From Planctomycetota bacterium (lineage in GTDB: Bacteria; Planctomycetota; UBA1135), in contig JAJFFB010000183.1 in assembly GCA_021776925.1 (NCBI GenBank), positions 1-57,335 of the forward strand: a DNA stretch of 57,335 bases, read 5' to 3'. The position numbers and the translations under genes were made by a program. Shown piece by piece: positions 8,431 through 16,480 of this stretch. Below the pieces are notes generated by a model. That model worked only from the letters and a program-made list of their open reading frames with translations. It did no database searches and had not been told where the DNA came from. Numbering within the stretch: the first letter of the stretch is position 1; each line of letters opens with the position of its first letter.

Positions 8431-11124
8431 TCAGGTGCCGGTCTCTGCGCCGCCCGGACCGTTTTCAGCGGCGGTGGCGCCTTGTTCTGCCGCGGCAACC
8501 GCCAGCCGCACGGCCAGCGCGGTGTCGGGAGTGACCGAGATCGAGGTGATGCCGCACTCAACCAGGAAGGCCGGGATCTCGTCCGGATAGTCCGACGGCG
8601 CCTGTCCGCAGATGCCCACTTCAAGGCCGCGCGCGCGGAAGCGCTGGATCGCTTCGCGGATCATGATGCGCACCGCCGGCGATCTCGCGTCGACCGGATG
8701 CGCGTAGTTCTCGAGGTCGTCGCGCGACACCGCGTAGACCGTCTGCACCAGGTCGTTGGAACCGATCGAGGCGCCGTCGAGGTCCATCGCGTCGATGAAA
8801 CGCTCGGCTTCGATGATGTTGGAGGGTAGTTCCACCATCAGGAACAAGGGCACCCCGGCCTCGGCGCCAAGGCCGCGGTCGGCGAGCAGTTGCTTGACCT
8901 CGGCGCCCTCTTCCGGGGTGCGGCAGAAGGGCACCATCAATTGCAGGTTGTCGAGGCCGAGGCGGCGCCGCACCAGACGCAGCGCGTCGCATTCCATTTC
9001 GAAGGCCGGCAGGAAGCACGGGTCGACATAGCGCGAAGCCCCGCGCCAGGCGATCATCGGATTCTCTTCCACCGGTTCGAACAAACGGCCGCCGAGCAGT
9101 TCTCGGTATTCATTGGACTTCAGGTCGGAGAGGCGCACCAGCACCGGCCGTGGGTGGAAGGCGGCGCAGATCAGGCCGACGCCTTCCATGACGCGTTCGA
9201 CGAAAAACTTGCGCTTGTCGGCGAAGGACGAGGTGCGGCGATCGATGGCGCCGAGCATGGCCCGGAAGTCTTCCTTGTCCTGTTTCTCCAGCGCATCGGC
9301 GAAGGGCAGCAGTTCGGCAGCGAGTTTGCCCCGGTCGAGGTATTCGCCCAATTCCCGGCGGTACAGCAGCGCCAGCGGATGCACCCCGACTTCGGAAGTG
9401 AGAATGAATTCAAGCCGTGCCAGGCCGACGCCGTCGACCGGCAGCTGCGAGTCGGTCAGCGCCTTGGCCGGGAAGCCGACGTTGAGCTTGATCTTGGTCT
9501 TGAGGCGCTGTTTCAGGTCGATGTGGTGGCGTTCGATCTCGAACTCATGAATCCCGGCGAAGACCAGCGCCTGATCGCCTTCGGCGCAGGTGCCGGTGAC
9601 CTCCTGCTGCGGCTGCAGCCTGCGCGTGGCGTCCTCGCAGCCGACCACCGCCGGAATGCCGAACTCGCGCGCTATGATCGCCGCGTGCGAGGTGCGCCCG
9701 CCCTTTTCGGTGATGATCAACGAGGCGTCTTTCATCATCGGCTCCCAGTCGGGCGTGGTCATCGAAGTGACCAGCACGTCGCCGCGGTCGAAGACGCGTT
9801 CGGCGGCAGGAATGTCCTCGAGGTGTTCGCCAGCGACCAGGCGGTTGCGCAGTTGGCGCTTGCGCACGATGACCTCTTCGTAGTCGCGGTACATGCGCAC
9901 CTTGCCGGCGCCGATGCGCGTGCCGACCGCCTGGCCGGTGGCCAGCACCTGATCCTCGGCCTGCAGCCTGGCGACCAGTTGCGGCTCCATGCGGTAGCGC
10001 ACCAGGCACGCCTCTTCGGCCTGCGCGTGCACGGTCTCGGGCCGCGCCTGGACGATGAACAATTCCTGGCTGCGCCCGTCCTTGGCCCACTCGATGTCCA
10101 TTGGCTGGCCGTAGTGGTCCTCGATCTGCAAGGCCATGCGCGCCAGGTCGAGAATCTCTTCCTGGGTCAGCGACCAGTCGCGGCGCCGCGCCGAAGTCAC
10201 GTCGATGCTTTCGGTGAATTCTCCGGCGCCTTGTCCGCCGTAGACCATCTGGATGTCCTTGGCGCCGAGGAAGCGGTGCACGATCGCGCGGTGGCCCTGG
10301 CGCAGACCCTCTTTCCATACGGTGAAGTGGTCCGGGGAAACGCTGCCCTGCACCACCAGCTCGCCGAGCCCGTAGGACGAAGAAATGTGCACCACGCCGC
10401 GGTGGCCGGAGTCCGGATCCAGCGTGAACATGACTCCGGAGGTGGCCAGGTCGCTGCGCACCATCTTCATCACCACCACCGCCAGCGCGGCCTGCAACGG
10501 ATCCATGGCGCGCGACAACTGGTAGGACACCGCGCGTTCGGTGAACAGGCTGGCGCAACAGCGCTTCCAGTGTTCGATCACCGCCTCGGCGCCGTGCACG
10601 TTCAAATAGGATTCGCACTGGCCGGCGAAAGAGGCCTCGGCACCGTCTTCGACGGTGGCCGAAGAGCGCACTGCCACGTCGACCTGGTCGCCGTACTCGC
10701 GGCACAGCTGTTCATAGCCGGCGCGCACCGCTTGCTCGACCGCCGCTGGCACCGGCGACGCCACCACCAGGTCGCGCGCCAGTTGGGTGCGCCCGTGCAT
10801 CTCCAGGTGGTCCTCGGGGTTGGCGCCGGCGAAGCAGGCGTGCAAGGCGTCGCCGAGCGAGCCGGACTGCAGCGCGGCGAGGCGCACCGCCCCCAGGGCC
10901 TCGGGTTCCGGGACCGCGTTCCAGGCGCCGTTGGTGACCGCGGCGGCGAGGAAGCCGCGGTAGGCGTGGGCAGTGGTGGTGAATCCATTAGGGACGCGCA
11001 CCCCCTGCGGCACCAGTTGCTGGAACATCTCGCCCAGGGAAGCGCCCTTGCCACCGACCAGCTCGGCGTCGTCCTTGCCAACTTCGGAGAACCAGAGAAG
11101 TAGCGATTCGGAGCGGTTGGTCAT
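8431..11124 (-). CDS. ppsA: Phosphoenolpyruvate synthase
   Basis: This enzyme converts pyruvate and ATP to phosphoenolpyruvate, AMP and phosphate, the entry to gluconeogenesis. The N-terminal ATP-grasp domain begins with LVGGKGASLGEM (about residue 22) and contains VRSSATVEDGAEASFAGQ. The swivelling phosphohistidine domain shows GGRTSHAAIIAREFGIPAVVG near residue 470, with the catalytic His in TSHA. The C-terminal barrel ends with GICGQAPSDYP, whose Cys is the usual proton donor, and SIGSNDLVQTVYAVSRDD. At 897 residues it is about 100 longer than typical PpsA; extra sequence lies in the N-terminal half (about residues 60-130). Pyruvate phosphate dikinase is less likely because the start and order follow PpsA. 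It is transcribed toward the FG-GAP genes; the gap to the transporter gene upstream is 42 bp. Confidence 0.92.
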   Translation of the reverse strand: MTNRSESLLLWFSEVGKDDAELVGGKGASLGEMFQQLVPQGVRVPNGFTTTAHAYRGFLAAAVTNGAWNAVPEPEALGAVRLAALQSGSLGDALHACFAGANPEDHLEMHGRTQLARDLVVASPVPAAVEQAVRAGYEQLCREYGDQVDVAVRSSATVEDGAEASFAGQCESYLNVHGAEAVIEHWKRCCASLFTERAVSYQLSRAMDPLQAALAVVVMKMVRSDLATSGVMFTLDPDSGHRGVVHISSSYGLGELVVQGSVSPDHFTVWKEGLRQGHRAIVHRFLGAKDIQMVYGGQGAGEFTESIDVTSARRRDWSLTQEEILDLARMALQIEDHYGQPMDIEWAKDGRSQELFIVQARPETVHAQAEEACLVRYRMEPQLVARLQAEDQVLATGQAVGTRIGAGKVRMYRDYEEVIVRKRQLRNRLVAGEHLEDIPAAERVFDRGDVLVTSMTTPDWEPMMKDASLIITEKGGRTSHAAIIAREFGIPAVVGCEDATRRLQPQQEVTGTCAEGDQALVFAGIHEFEIERHHIDLKQRLKTKIKLNVGFPAKALTDSQLPVDGVGLARLEFILTSEVGVHPLALLYRRELGEYLDRGKLAAELLPFADALEKQDKEDFRAMLGAIDRRTSSFADKRKFFVERVMEGVGLICAAFHPRPVLVRLSDLKSNEYRELLGGRLFEPVEENPMIAWRGASRYVDPCFLPAFEMECDALRLVRRRLGLDNLQLMVPFCRTPEEGAEVKQLLADRGLGAEAGVPLFLMVELPSNIIEAERFIDAMDLDGASIGSNDLVQTVYAVSRDDLENYAHPVDARSPAVRIMIREAIQRFRARGLEVGICGQAPSDYPDEIPAFLVECGITSISVTPDTALAVRLAVAAAEQGATAAENGPGGAETGT

Positions 11125-11166
11125 GGTGAGGGGAGGTTTGATTGGCGCCCGAGCCCCACCAAGCTA

Positions 11167-12426
11167 TTAGCGCTTGCGCAGAGAATCCACTATGCGCAGG
11201 CGGGCGGCGCGCAGGGCGGGAACCAGACTGAAAACCAGCGCCGCGGCCAGCGTCGCGGCGATCAGCAGGGTGACCGAGGCCGGGTCGACCGACACCGGGA
11301 TGTCCTCGAACTTGTAGACCTCGGCGCGGAAGATCCGTTCGCCGCCGCTGATCCATTTTTCAACCGTGCGCAGATTGCTGGTGAGCCATTGCCCGAGGAC
11401 CAGACCGATGCCGATGCCGGCCACCGTGACCACCATGCCGAGGGCGACGAAAAAACGCACGATGCGCCCCGGGGTGGCGCCGAGGGCGCGCAGGACGCCG
11501 ATGTCACGCCGCTTTTCGGTCACCGTCAAGGTCAGCGTGGCCACCAGTTGATAGGCGGCTACCAGGACGATGAAGAAGAACACGATCGAGAGCATGCCGC
11601 GCTGGTTTTCGACGGCCTTCAAGAGAGTGCCGCCCTTCTCTCGCCAGGTCAGGGTGCGCGGATAGCCGGGAAGGGCCAGCTTGGCCTTTTTCAGGGCAGT
11701 CTCAACGTCTTCCGCCACCTGCAGAGGATCGGCATCAGGCGTTGTGCGTACCAGCACCTGGGTGAAGGGCGGATCACGCTGCAGCAGGTTGGCGAGCGCA
11801 GCGCGCGGCACGTGCGCGGTGTCCATTTCCTGGTCGAAACGACCGGTACGCAACAAACTGTGCAGGCGGAAGGTCGCGCGCAGGGGTGCCGGACGACCGT
11901 CACCGCCCTGGACGAAGGTGATCAGGCCGAGTTCGTCGCCGATCTCCAATTGCAGGCGCTGGGCGGCCTGGCGGCCGAGACGCATCGGGATCGGCACGGC
12001 GCCGTCGCCGTTGCCACCTGTTGCGGTGGCGCCGTCGCCCTCGGCGTTGGCAAAGGCGTCGTCGACGCCGAACAGCATCATGCCACTGAGGTCGGTGCTG
12101 CGCGGGTCGGTGACCGCGTGGCCGCCGCGGCGGCCGACCAGCGCGTACCAGCCCAGGCGGGGCTCCAGGCGCTGCACACCGTCGACCTGGGCGAGTGCCG
12201 CCTGGTAGTCGGCGAAACGGAAGGGTTCGCGGCTGGGCAGATAGCGGTTTTCGATCACCGCGTCGCCGGAAAAGGAGCGGATCGACTTCTCCAACTCGAC
12301 CAGGAAACCGTTCATTACCGCGAGTACGGTGAACAATACGGCGACCCCGAGTCCGATCGCCACCGAGGAGAACAACAGCAGCGGTCGGCGGCGGAAATAG
12401 GTCAGGCCGAGCGAGAGCAGGGTCAT
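11167..12426 (-). CDS. LolC/LolE-family ABC transporter permease (distal copy)
   Basis: The 419-residue protein has one N-terminal membrane helix (about residues 16-40), a periplasmic domain of about 230 residues, and three C-terminal helices in the FtsX/MacB pattern, with the loop EKRRDIGVLRALGATPGRI that contacts the ATPase. This is the LolC/E layout: inner-membrane permeases that extract lipoproteins for delivery to the outer membrane. The ATG at 12426 overlaps the ATPase stop (ATGA), so translation is coupled. An open frame extends further upstream but lacks membrane character, so ATG at 12426 is the real start. The periplasmic part has an unusual acidic Gly/Asp-rich insertion near residue 125. 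LolC or LolE cannot be told apart here; MacB-type export is an alternative. Confidence 0.82.
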   Translation of the reverse strand: MTLLSLGLTYFRRRPLLLFSSVAIGLGVAVLFTVLAVMNGFLVELEKSIRSFSGDAVIENRYLPSREPFRFADYQAALAQVDGVQRLEPRLGWYALVGRRGGHAVTDPRSTDLSGMMLFGVDDAFANAEGDGATATGGNGDGAVPIPMRLGRQAAQRLQLEIGDELGLITFVQGGDGRPAPLRATFRLHSLLRTGRFDQEMDTAHVPRAALANLLQRDPPFTQVLVRTTPDADPLQVAEDVETALKKAKLALPGYPRTLTWREKGGTLLKAVENQRGMLSIVFFFIVLVAAYQLVATLTLTVTEKRRDIGVLRALGATPGRIVRFFVALGMVVTVAGIGIGLVLGQWLTSNLRTVEKWISGGERIFRAEVYKFEDIPVSVDPASVTLLIAATLAAALVFSLVPALRAARLRIVDSLRKR

Positions 12427-13133
12427 GCCGGTTCGGCGAGGCGCACCAAGCCGTCGCTCATCGTGACAATCGAGTCGCAGCGCGCCGAAACGTCGGAGTC
12501 GTGGGTGGCGATCAGGACCGCCGAGCGCATTTCGCGCCCGAGACGCAGGAGCAGTTCCAGGACTTCCTCGCTGCTGCCGCGGTCGAGGTTGCCGGTGGGT
12601 TCGTCGGCGAGCAGGATCGGGGGTTGGCAGATCAGCGCGCGGGCGATGGCGACGCGCTGTTGTTCGCCGCCGGAGAGCTGCGCCGGACGGTGGCGCAGGC
12701 GTTTGCCGAGGCCGACCATGCCCAGCGCCTCGCGCGCCGCGCGGCGTTCGTTGCCCCGCCGGCCCCACCAGTTCCAGCCGGCCAACAAGCGGCGCGGCAG
12801 CAGGACGTTCTCCAGCGCAGACAGCTCCGGCAACAGCTGGAACTGCTGGAAGACGAAACCCACTGAGGACGCGCGGGTGCGCGAGGAGGCGGCGCGGCCG
12901 AGGTTTTGGACCTCGCGTCCATTGAGCAGCAACTTGCCGCTGTCGGGTTTGTCGAGCAGGCCGAGCAGGTTGAGCAAGGTCGATTTGCCACTGCCCGAAG
13001 CGCCCATCAACGCGCGCACCTCGCCCGGCCGCAGTTCGACGTCGACCCCACGCAGCACCTCGAGGCGCGACGCGCCGACGCGGTAGGACTTGGTCAGTTG
13101 CAGCGCCTTCAGCACCGGGGGGGCATCATTCAT
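12423..13133 (-). CDS. lolD: Lipoprotein-releasing ABC transporter ATPase
   Basis: The 236-residue cytoplasmic ATPase has Walker A GASGSGKST (about residue 44), a Q-loop in FVFQQFQLLPELSALEN, the signature LSGGEQQRVAIARAL, and Walker B ILLADEPTGNLD followed by an H-loop in ATHDSD. These motifs and the length fit the LolD/MacB/FtsE group. Being flanked by two different LolC/E-type permeases in overlapping reading frames points to lipoprotein sorting, which matters here because several lipoproteins are encoded nearby. It overlaps the upstream permease gene by 8 bp and the downstream one by 4 bp. A short tryptophan-rich insertion (GWNWWGRRGNE) sits before the signature. Confidence 0.87.
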   Translation of the reverse strand: MNDAPPVLKALQLTKSYRVGASRLEVLRGVDVELRPGEVRALMGASGSGKSTLLNLLGLLDKPDSGKLLLNGREVQNLGRAASSRTRASSVGFVFQQFQLLPELSALENVLLPRRLLAGWNWWGRRGNERRAAREALGMVGLGKRLRHRPAQLSGGEQQRVAIARALICQPPILLADEPTGNLDRGSSEEVLELLLRLGREMRSAVLIATHDSDVSARCDSIVTMSDGLVRLAEPA

Positions 13134-14484
13134 AGCGCAGGGCCTCGACGGGCGACAGGCTGGCCGCGCGCAGGGCGGGGCCGAGGGTGAACAGCACTCC
13201 GGTGAAGAAGGCGCACAGAGACAGGAACAGGGCCTGGTTCGAGTCCCACAACACGGGGATTCCGTCGATTACGTAGAGGTCGGAGCGAAACACCTCGATG
13301 CCGAGCCGGTCGCGCAGGAAATCTTCAACTTGAAGGTGATGGTGAACCAGATTGCGCGCTCCGAGGTAGCCGAGCACCGCTCCGGCGCCCGAACCGAGCG
13401 AACCGATGATCAGCAGCAGCGCAGCGCGGCGTGCCGGCGAAAAGCCGAGCGCGGCGAGGATGCCGAGATCGCGCACCTTTTCGCGCACCAGCGCACTGAG
13501 GGTGGCGAAGATGCCGAAGGCCGCCACCACGACGATGAAGAACATCACCAGGGTGGTGACACGGCGTTCGTTGTTGATCGCCTGCAGGAACAGCGAACGC
13601 CGCTCTTCCCAGGTCTGCAGCGCACCGCCGTCGGCGCCACCCGGTTCGGGCAAACCGGCGCGGGCAAGCCCGGCGAGCACCGCGCTGCGCCCCTGTTCGT
13701 AGTCGACGCCCGGCCGCAGCTTGATCAGCGCCTCGCTGAAGTCCGGAGCGGCGCGCCCGACCAGGGTGTCGTGCAGGCCCTTCCACGGTCCGCGGCGGAG
13801 GACGTAGATGCGGTCCAGGGACATCTCGTAGTCGCTGCCCTGGTAGGTGCCGGCAACGACGAAGTCCTGGTTGGAGGGGCGCAATTCCTCGTCCTGGTCA
13901 GGAATCCTGTAGGGCAGCGCGACCAGATTCAAAACGTCGAGCCGGTCGGGACCGCCCAGCCGGCGCAGACGCGCCACCCGGTCGCTGATCAGGGCACCCG
14001 GATTGCTGCGGTAATTCTCGCCGGCGTAGGCGAAAGGCTGCTGCGGATCTACCGGCGCCTGGCGTGCCTGGGCGAGCATGTCAGAGAAGCCACCTTGGTG
14101 GTAGGTGGCGGCGATCTCGGCTTCGACGTCGATGCCGACCACCTGCACGCCGTTGACGTCGGCACTGCCACCGCCGCTGAACTGCACCGAGCGGTTGCCG
14201 CTGGCGAGGAGCGCGTAGGCGATCAGGTGCGGCGCCACCGCTTCGACCTCGGGCAGCGCGCTGAGGACTCGCTGATAGTCGGCGTATTGCGCTGGCTCGA
14301 CGCTGTCGGCGGGAATCAGCAACAGATCACTGAGCGGCCCGCGCACCGAGGCTCGGTCCTGTTCGATCAGGCCGTTCATCACCGCGAGCACCACCAACAA
14401 GGCCAGCAAGCCGATCGCCACGCCCAACACGGCCAGGATCTGGACCGGCCGGCGAAACAGGTAGGCAAGGGCGAGCCGCGTCAC
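13126..14484 (-). CDS. LolC/LolE-family ABC transporter permease (proximal copy)
   Basis: The 452-residue protein has an N-terminal helix (about residues 12-36), a large periplasmic domain, and three C-terminal helices. The cytoplasmic coupling loop reads REKVRDLGILAALGFSPARR and the end reads LSPVEALRYE, both typical of LolC/E. It is the first transporter gene of the run, beginning with GTG at 14484 only 9 bp after the lysS stop, so lysS and the transporter are probably one transcript. With the ATPase and the second permease it would form the inner-membrane complex that releases mature lipoproteins. The periplasmic domain contains long Pro/Gly-rich loops. Sequence alone does not say whether it plays the LolC or the LolE part. 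Confidence 0.82.
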   Translation of the reverse strand: MTRLALAYLFRRPVQILAVLGVAIGLLALLVVLAVMNGLIEQDRASVRGPLSDLLLIPADSVEPAQYADYQRVLSALPEVEAVAPHLIAYALLASGNRSVQFSGGGSADVNGVQVVGIDVEAEIAATYHQGGFSDMLAQARQAPVDPQQPFAYAGENYRSNPGALISDRVARLRRLGGPDRLDVLNLVALPYRIPDQDEELRPSNQDFVVAGTYQGSDYEMSLDRIYVLRRGPWKGLHDTLVGRAAPDFSEALIKLRPGVDYEQGRSAVLAGLARAGLPEPGGADGGALQTWEERRSLFLQAINNERRVTTLVMFFIVVVAAFGIFATLSALVREKVRDLGILAALGFSPARRAALLLIIGSLGSGAGAVLGYLGARNLVHHHLQVEDFLRDRLGIEVFRSDLYVIDGIPVLWDSNQALFLSLCAFFTGVLFTLGPALRAASLSPVEALRYE

Positions 14485-14493
14485 CGCTGGACT

Positions 14494-16011
14494 CTACTCG
14501 CTGAGTTGAGCGCCTGCGACTTCCTCGCCGGCCTCGCCGAGGCCCTCTTCGGCGCGCATGTGCGGGAACAGCAGCACGTCGCGGATGGTGTCCTTGCCGA
14601 GCAGCACCATGATCAGGCGGTCGACGCCGATGCCGCAGCCGCCCGCTGGCGGCATGCCGTAGGCCAGCGCGCGCACGTAGTCCCAGTCGACCTGGTTGGG
14701 TGCTTCTGGATCGTCCTTGTCGGCGACCTGCTGTTCGAACTTCTGCAGCTGCAGTTGCGGATCGTTCAACTCGCTGAAGGCGTTGGCGAGTTCCATGCCG
14801 CCGAGGAAGAACTCGAAGCGCTCGGCCCACACCGGATCGCTCGCCGAAGGCTTGGCCAGCGGGCAGATCGCCGCCGGATAGTCGGTGACGAACACCGGAC
14901 CGGGCAGCTCCGGTTCGACCAGCCGCTCGAACAACTCGTTGACCGCCTTCCACCACGCGTAATCGCCGCCGTCGGCGGGGGCGACCTCGTGTTCGGCCAT
15001 CTTGTCGGCCAGCGCCTGGCGGTCGAGCAGATCAATGCCAGTGTGTTCGAGGAAGGCGTCGGCATAGCGCACCCGCGCGAAGGGGGGGGTGAGGTCGTAT
15101 TCCTGTTCGCGGAACATCGCCTTGAGGCTGCCGTCTCCGCCTTCGAGGCCGGCCGCGCGGGCCGCCGCCACCACCAATTCTTCGGTCAGCGCGAGCATGC
15201 CCTGGTAGTCGCTGTAGGCCTGGTAGAACTCGACCATGGTGAACTCGGGGTTGTGCCGCGGCGACAGCCCCTCGTTGCGGAACACCCGCGCGAATTCAAA
15301 AACGCGTTCGATGCCGCCCACCAGCAGGCGCTTCAAGTAGAGCTCCGGCGCGATGCGCAGATAGAGCGTCATGTCGAGCGAGTTGTGGTGGGTCAGGAAC
15401 GGCCGCGCGCTGGCGCCGCCGTAGATCGGATGCAGGACCGGGGTTTCGACCTCGTGGTAGTTGTGCTCGAGGAACACCCGGCGCATCGCGGTGATCACCG
15501 CCGAACGGCGTAGGAAGTCCTCGCGCACGTCGGGGTTGGAGAACAGGTCGACGTAACGCTGGCGCGCGCGCAGTTCGCTGTCGGCGAGGCCGTGCCACTT
15601 CTCCGGCGGGTTCTCCAGCGCCTTGGTCAGAATGGTGAAATCGCCGTCGCCGAACACGGTGATTTCGCCCACCTTGGTCTTCGACAGCTCGCCGGTGACG
15701 GCGACGAAATCGCCCAGATTGAGCACCTTGAGCAGGGCGAAGTCGTCGGCGCTGAGGCGGTCCTTCTGCAGGCACGCCTGGATGCGCCCGGACTCGTCCT
15801 GCACGTCGAGGAAGGCCAGCTTGCCATAGCCGCGACGACCGCTGACGCGCCCGCAGATGGTGACGGTGTGGCCTTCGCGCTGCTCAAAGCAAGCGCTCAG
15901 GGTGGCCGCCCGGTCGCGCTCCTGCGGGCTGCGCGCGGGGTAGGGGTCGGCGCCGAGAGCCTGCAGGTCGGCCAGTTTCTGGAGGCGGTCGGGATGAAAG
16001 AATTCCGGCAT
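14494..16011 (-). CDS. lysS: Lysyl-tRNA synthetase (class II)
   Basis: The 505-residue enzyme charges tRNA-Lys. The N-terminal OB anticodon-binding domain (about residues 50-155) includes [20 protein letters not shown]. The class II core has motif 2 in [20 protein letters not shown] and motif 3 in [17 protein letters not shown] near the C-terminus. Length equals the usual bacterial LysS. ATG at 16011 gives [16 protein letters not shown], the normal beginning, and has AGGGA five bases upstream; a longer frame upstream is non-homologous and crosses a terminator-like hairpin and repeat. It is followed closely by the lipoprotein transporter genes. The hairpin and T-run just before the start may limit or regulate its transcription. 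Confidence 0.95.
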   Translation of the reverse strand: MPEFFHPDRLQKLADLQALGADPYPARSPQERDRAATLSACFEQREGHTVTICGRVSGRRGYGKLAFLDVQDESGRIQACLQKDRLSADDFALLKVLNLGDFVAVTGELSKTKVGEITVFGDGDFTILTKALENPPEKWHGLADSELRARQRYVDLFSNPDVREDFLRRSAVITAMRRVFLEHNYHEVETPVLHPIYGGASARPFLTHHNSLDMTLYLRIAPELYLKRLLVGGIERVFEFARVFRNEGLSPRHNPEFTMVEFYQAYSDYQGMLALTEELVVAAARAAGLEGGDGSLKAMFREQEYDLTPPFARVRYADAFLEHTGIDLLDRQALADKMAEHEVAPADGGDYAWWKAVNELFERLVEPELPGPVFVTDYPAAICPLAKPSASDPVWAERFEFFLGGMELANAFSELNDPQLQLQKFEQQVADKDDPEAPNQVDWDYVRALAYGMPPAGGCGIGVDRLIMVLLGKDTIRDVLLFPHMRAEEGLGEAGEEVAGAQLSE

Positions 16012-16022
16012 GTTCCCTGGGC

Positions 16023-16043
16023 AAAAAAAAAGCCCGCTCGGGC
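16023..16043 (-). terminator. Terminator-like GC hairpin plus nine T, just upstream of lysS
   Basis: On the minus strand a short GC hairpin (GCCC-GAGC-GGGC, extendable by G-U pairs) is followed directly by nine T residues (nine A on the + strand at 16023-16031). It lies 12 bp before the lysS start and reads in the same direction as both tRNA-Ala and lysS. It may end the tRNA transcript, or act as a leaky attenuator for lysS. The stem is short, so efficiency is uncertain. Confidence 0.5.
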
Positions 16044-16048
16044 CCATT

Positions 16049-16215
16049 CTAGCTGGCCGTGGACAAAGTGCTTTCGTTCCATGGCAAGTGGTTTTGTTCC
16101 CTGGCAAGGAAACTGGTTCCGCCCCTATCTTTAGATAGGGGCGGGTTCTGCTGACGCCGTCCAGGGGAAAAAGACGCTGCCGTGGGGCGGAATGACTTTG
16201 TCCACGGTCAACTAG
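16049..16215. repeat. 167-bp near-palindromic element (MITE/REP-like)
   Basis: The whole stretch reads as one imperfect inverted repeat centred at 16131-16132. The core is a perfect 12-bp hairpin, CCGCCCCTATCT and AGATAGGGGCGG with a TT loop. Outward, the arms keep matching: the outer ends read CTAG, four to five bases, then CCGTGGACAAAGT on both strands. It lies between tRNA-Ala and lysS. Part of the right arm recurs at 16412-16446. The structure is that of a small non-autonomous palindromic element or a long RNA hairpin. No transposase gene is nearby. Confidence 0.6.
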
Positions 16216-16240
16216 GCCGGCGGGTGGTCGACAAGCGGGA

Positions 16241-16316
16241 TGGTGGAGCCAGGGGGGCTCGAACCCCCGACCTCAGCACTGCCAGTGCTGCGCTCTCCCA
16301 ACTGAGCTATGGCCCC
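16241..16316 (-). tRNA. tRNA-Ala (anticodon GGC)
   Basis: A complete cloverleaf can be drawn on the minus strand. The acceptor stem is GGGGCCA/TGGCTCC with the G3-U70 wobble pair that identifies alanine tRNAs. The D arm contains AGCTCAGTTGGGAGAGC, the anticodon stem CAGCA/TGCTG encloses the loop CTGGCAG, and the T arm has GGTTCGAGCC. The anticodon is therefore GGC, reading GCC and GCU alanine codons. The 3' CCA is encoded (16241-16243). A promoter lies about 50 bp upstream on the same strand. Confidence 0.96.
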
Positions 16317-16363
16317 GATCCCGAAATCTTTGTCACCGGTCTGCGGGAGCCGACCGGGCGGAA

Positions 16364-16391
16364 AGTATACAGGCTTCGGCGGCGGCATCAA
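16364..16391 (-). promoter_or_regulatory. Sigma-70-type promoter for tRNA-Ala
   Basis: On the minus strand TTGATG (16386-16391) and TATACT (16364-16369) are separated by 16 bp, close to the housekeeping consensus, and lie about 48 bp before the tRNA 5' end. The match stands out in GC-rich DNA. The same transcript could continue through the palindromic element into lysS if the hairpin at 16023-16043 is not fully efficient. Confidence 0.55.
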
Positions 16392-16411
16392 GGCAGCGGC
16401 ATGGGGATCTC

Positions 16412-16446
16412 ATGGCGCGCAATGACAGGGTCCACGGATTGTTAGG
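16412..16446 (+). repeat. Partial copy of one arm of the 167-bp palindromic element
   Basis: This 35-bp stretch matches the right arm of the element (around 16182-16216) in the same orientation at roughly 24 of 35 positions. It shares AATGAC, GTCCACGG and a terminal TAGG. It lies 35 bp before the leuS start codon. Counting both arms of the palindrome, the motif is present three times within 400 bp. Confidence 0.45.
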
Positions 16447-16480
16447 ATGCCGGGCTCCGGGGATACCCGGGGGTCCCGCG

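Noticed and set aside
8890..11103. A 737-codon + strand frame inside ppsA
   Set aside because: The composition is that of an antisense shadow, and ppsA has all catalytic motifs on the other strand.
16049..16215. T-box leader controlling lysS
   Set aside because: No T-box consensus or specifier loop can be drawn. The palindromic symmetry fits a repeat element better.
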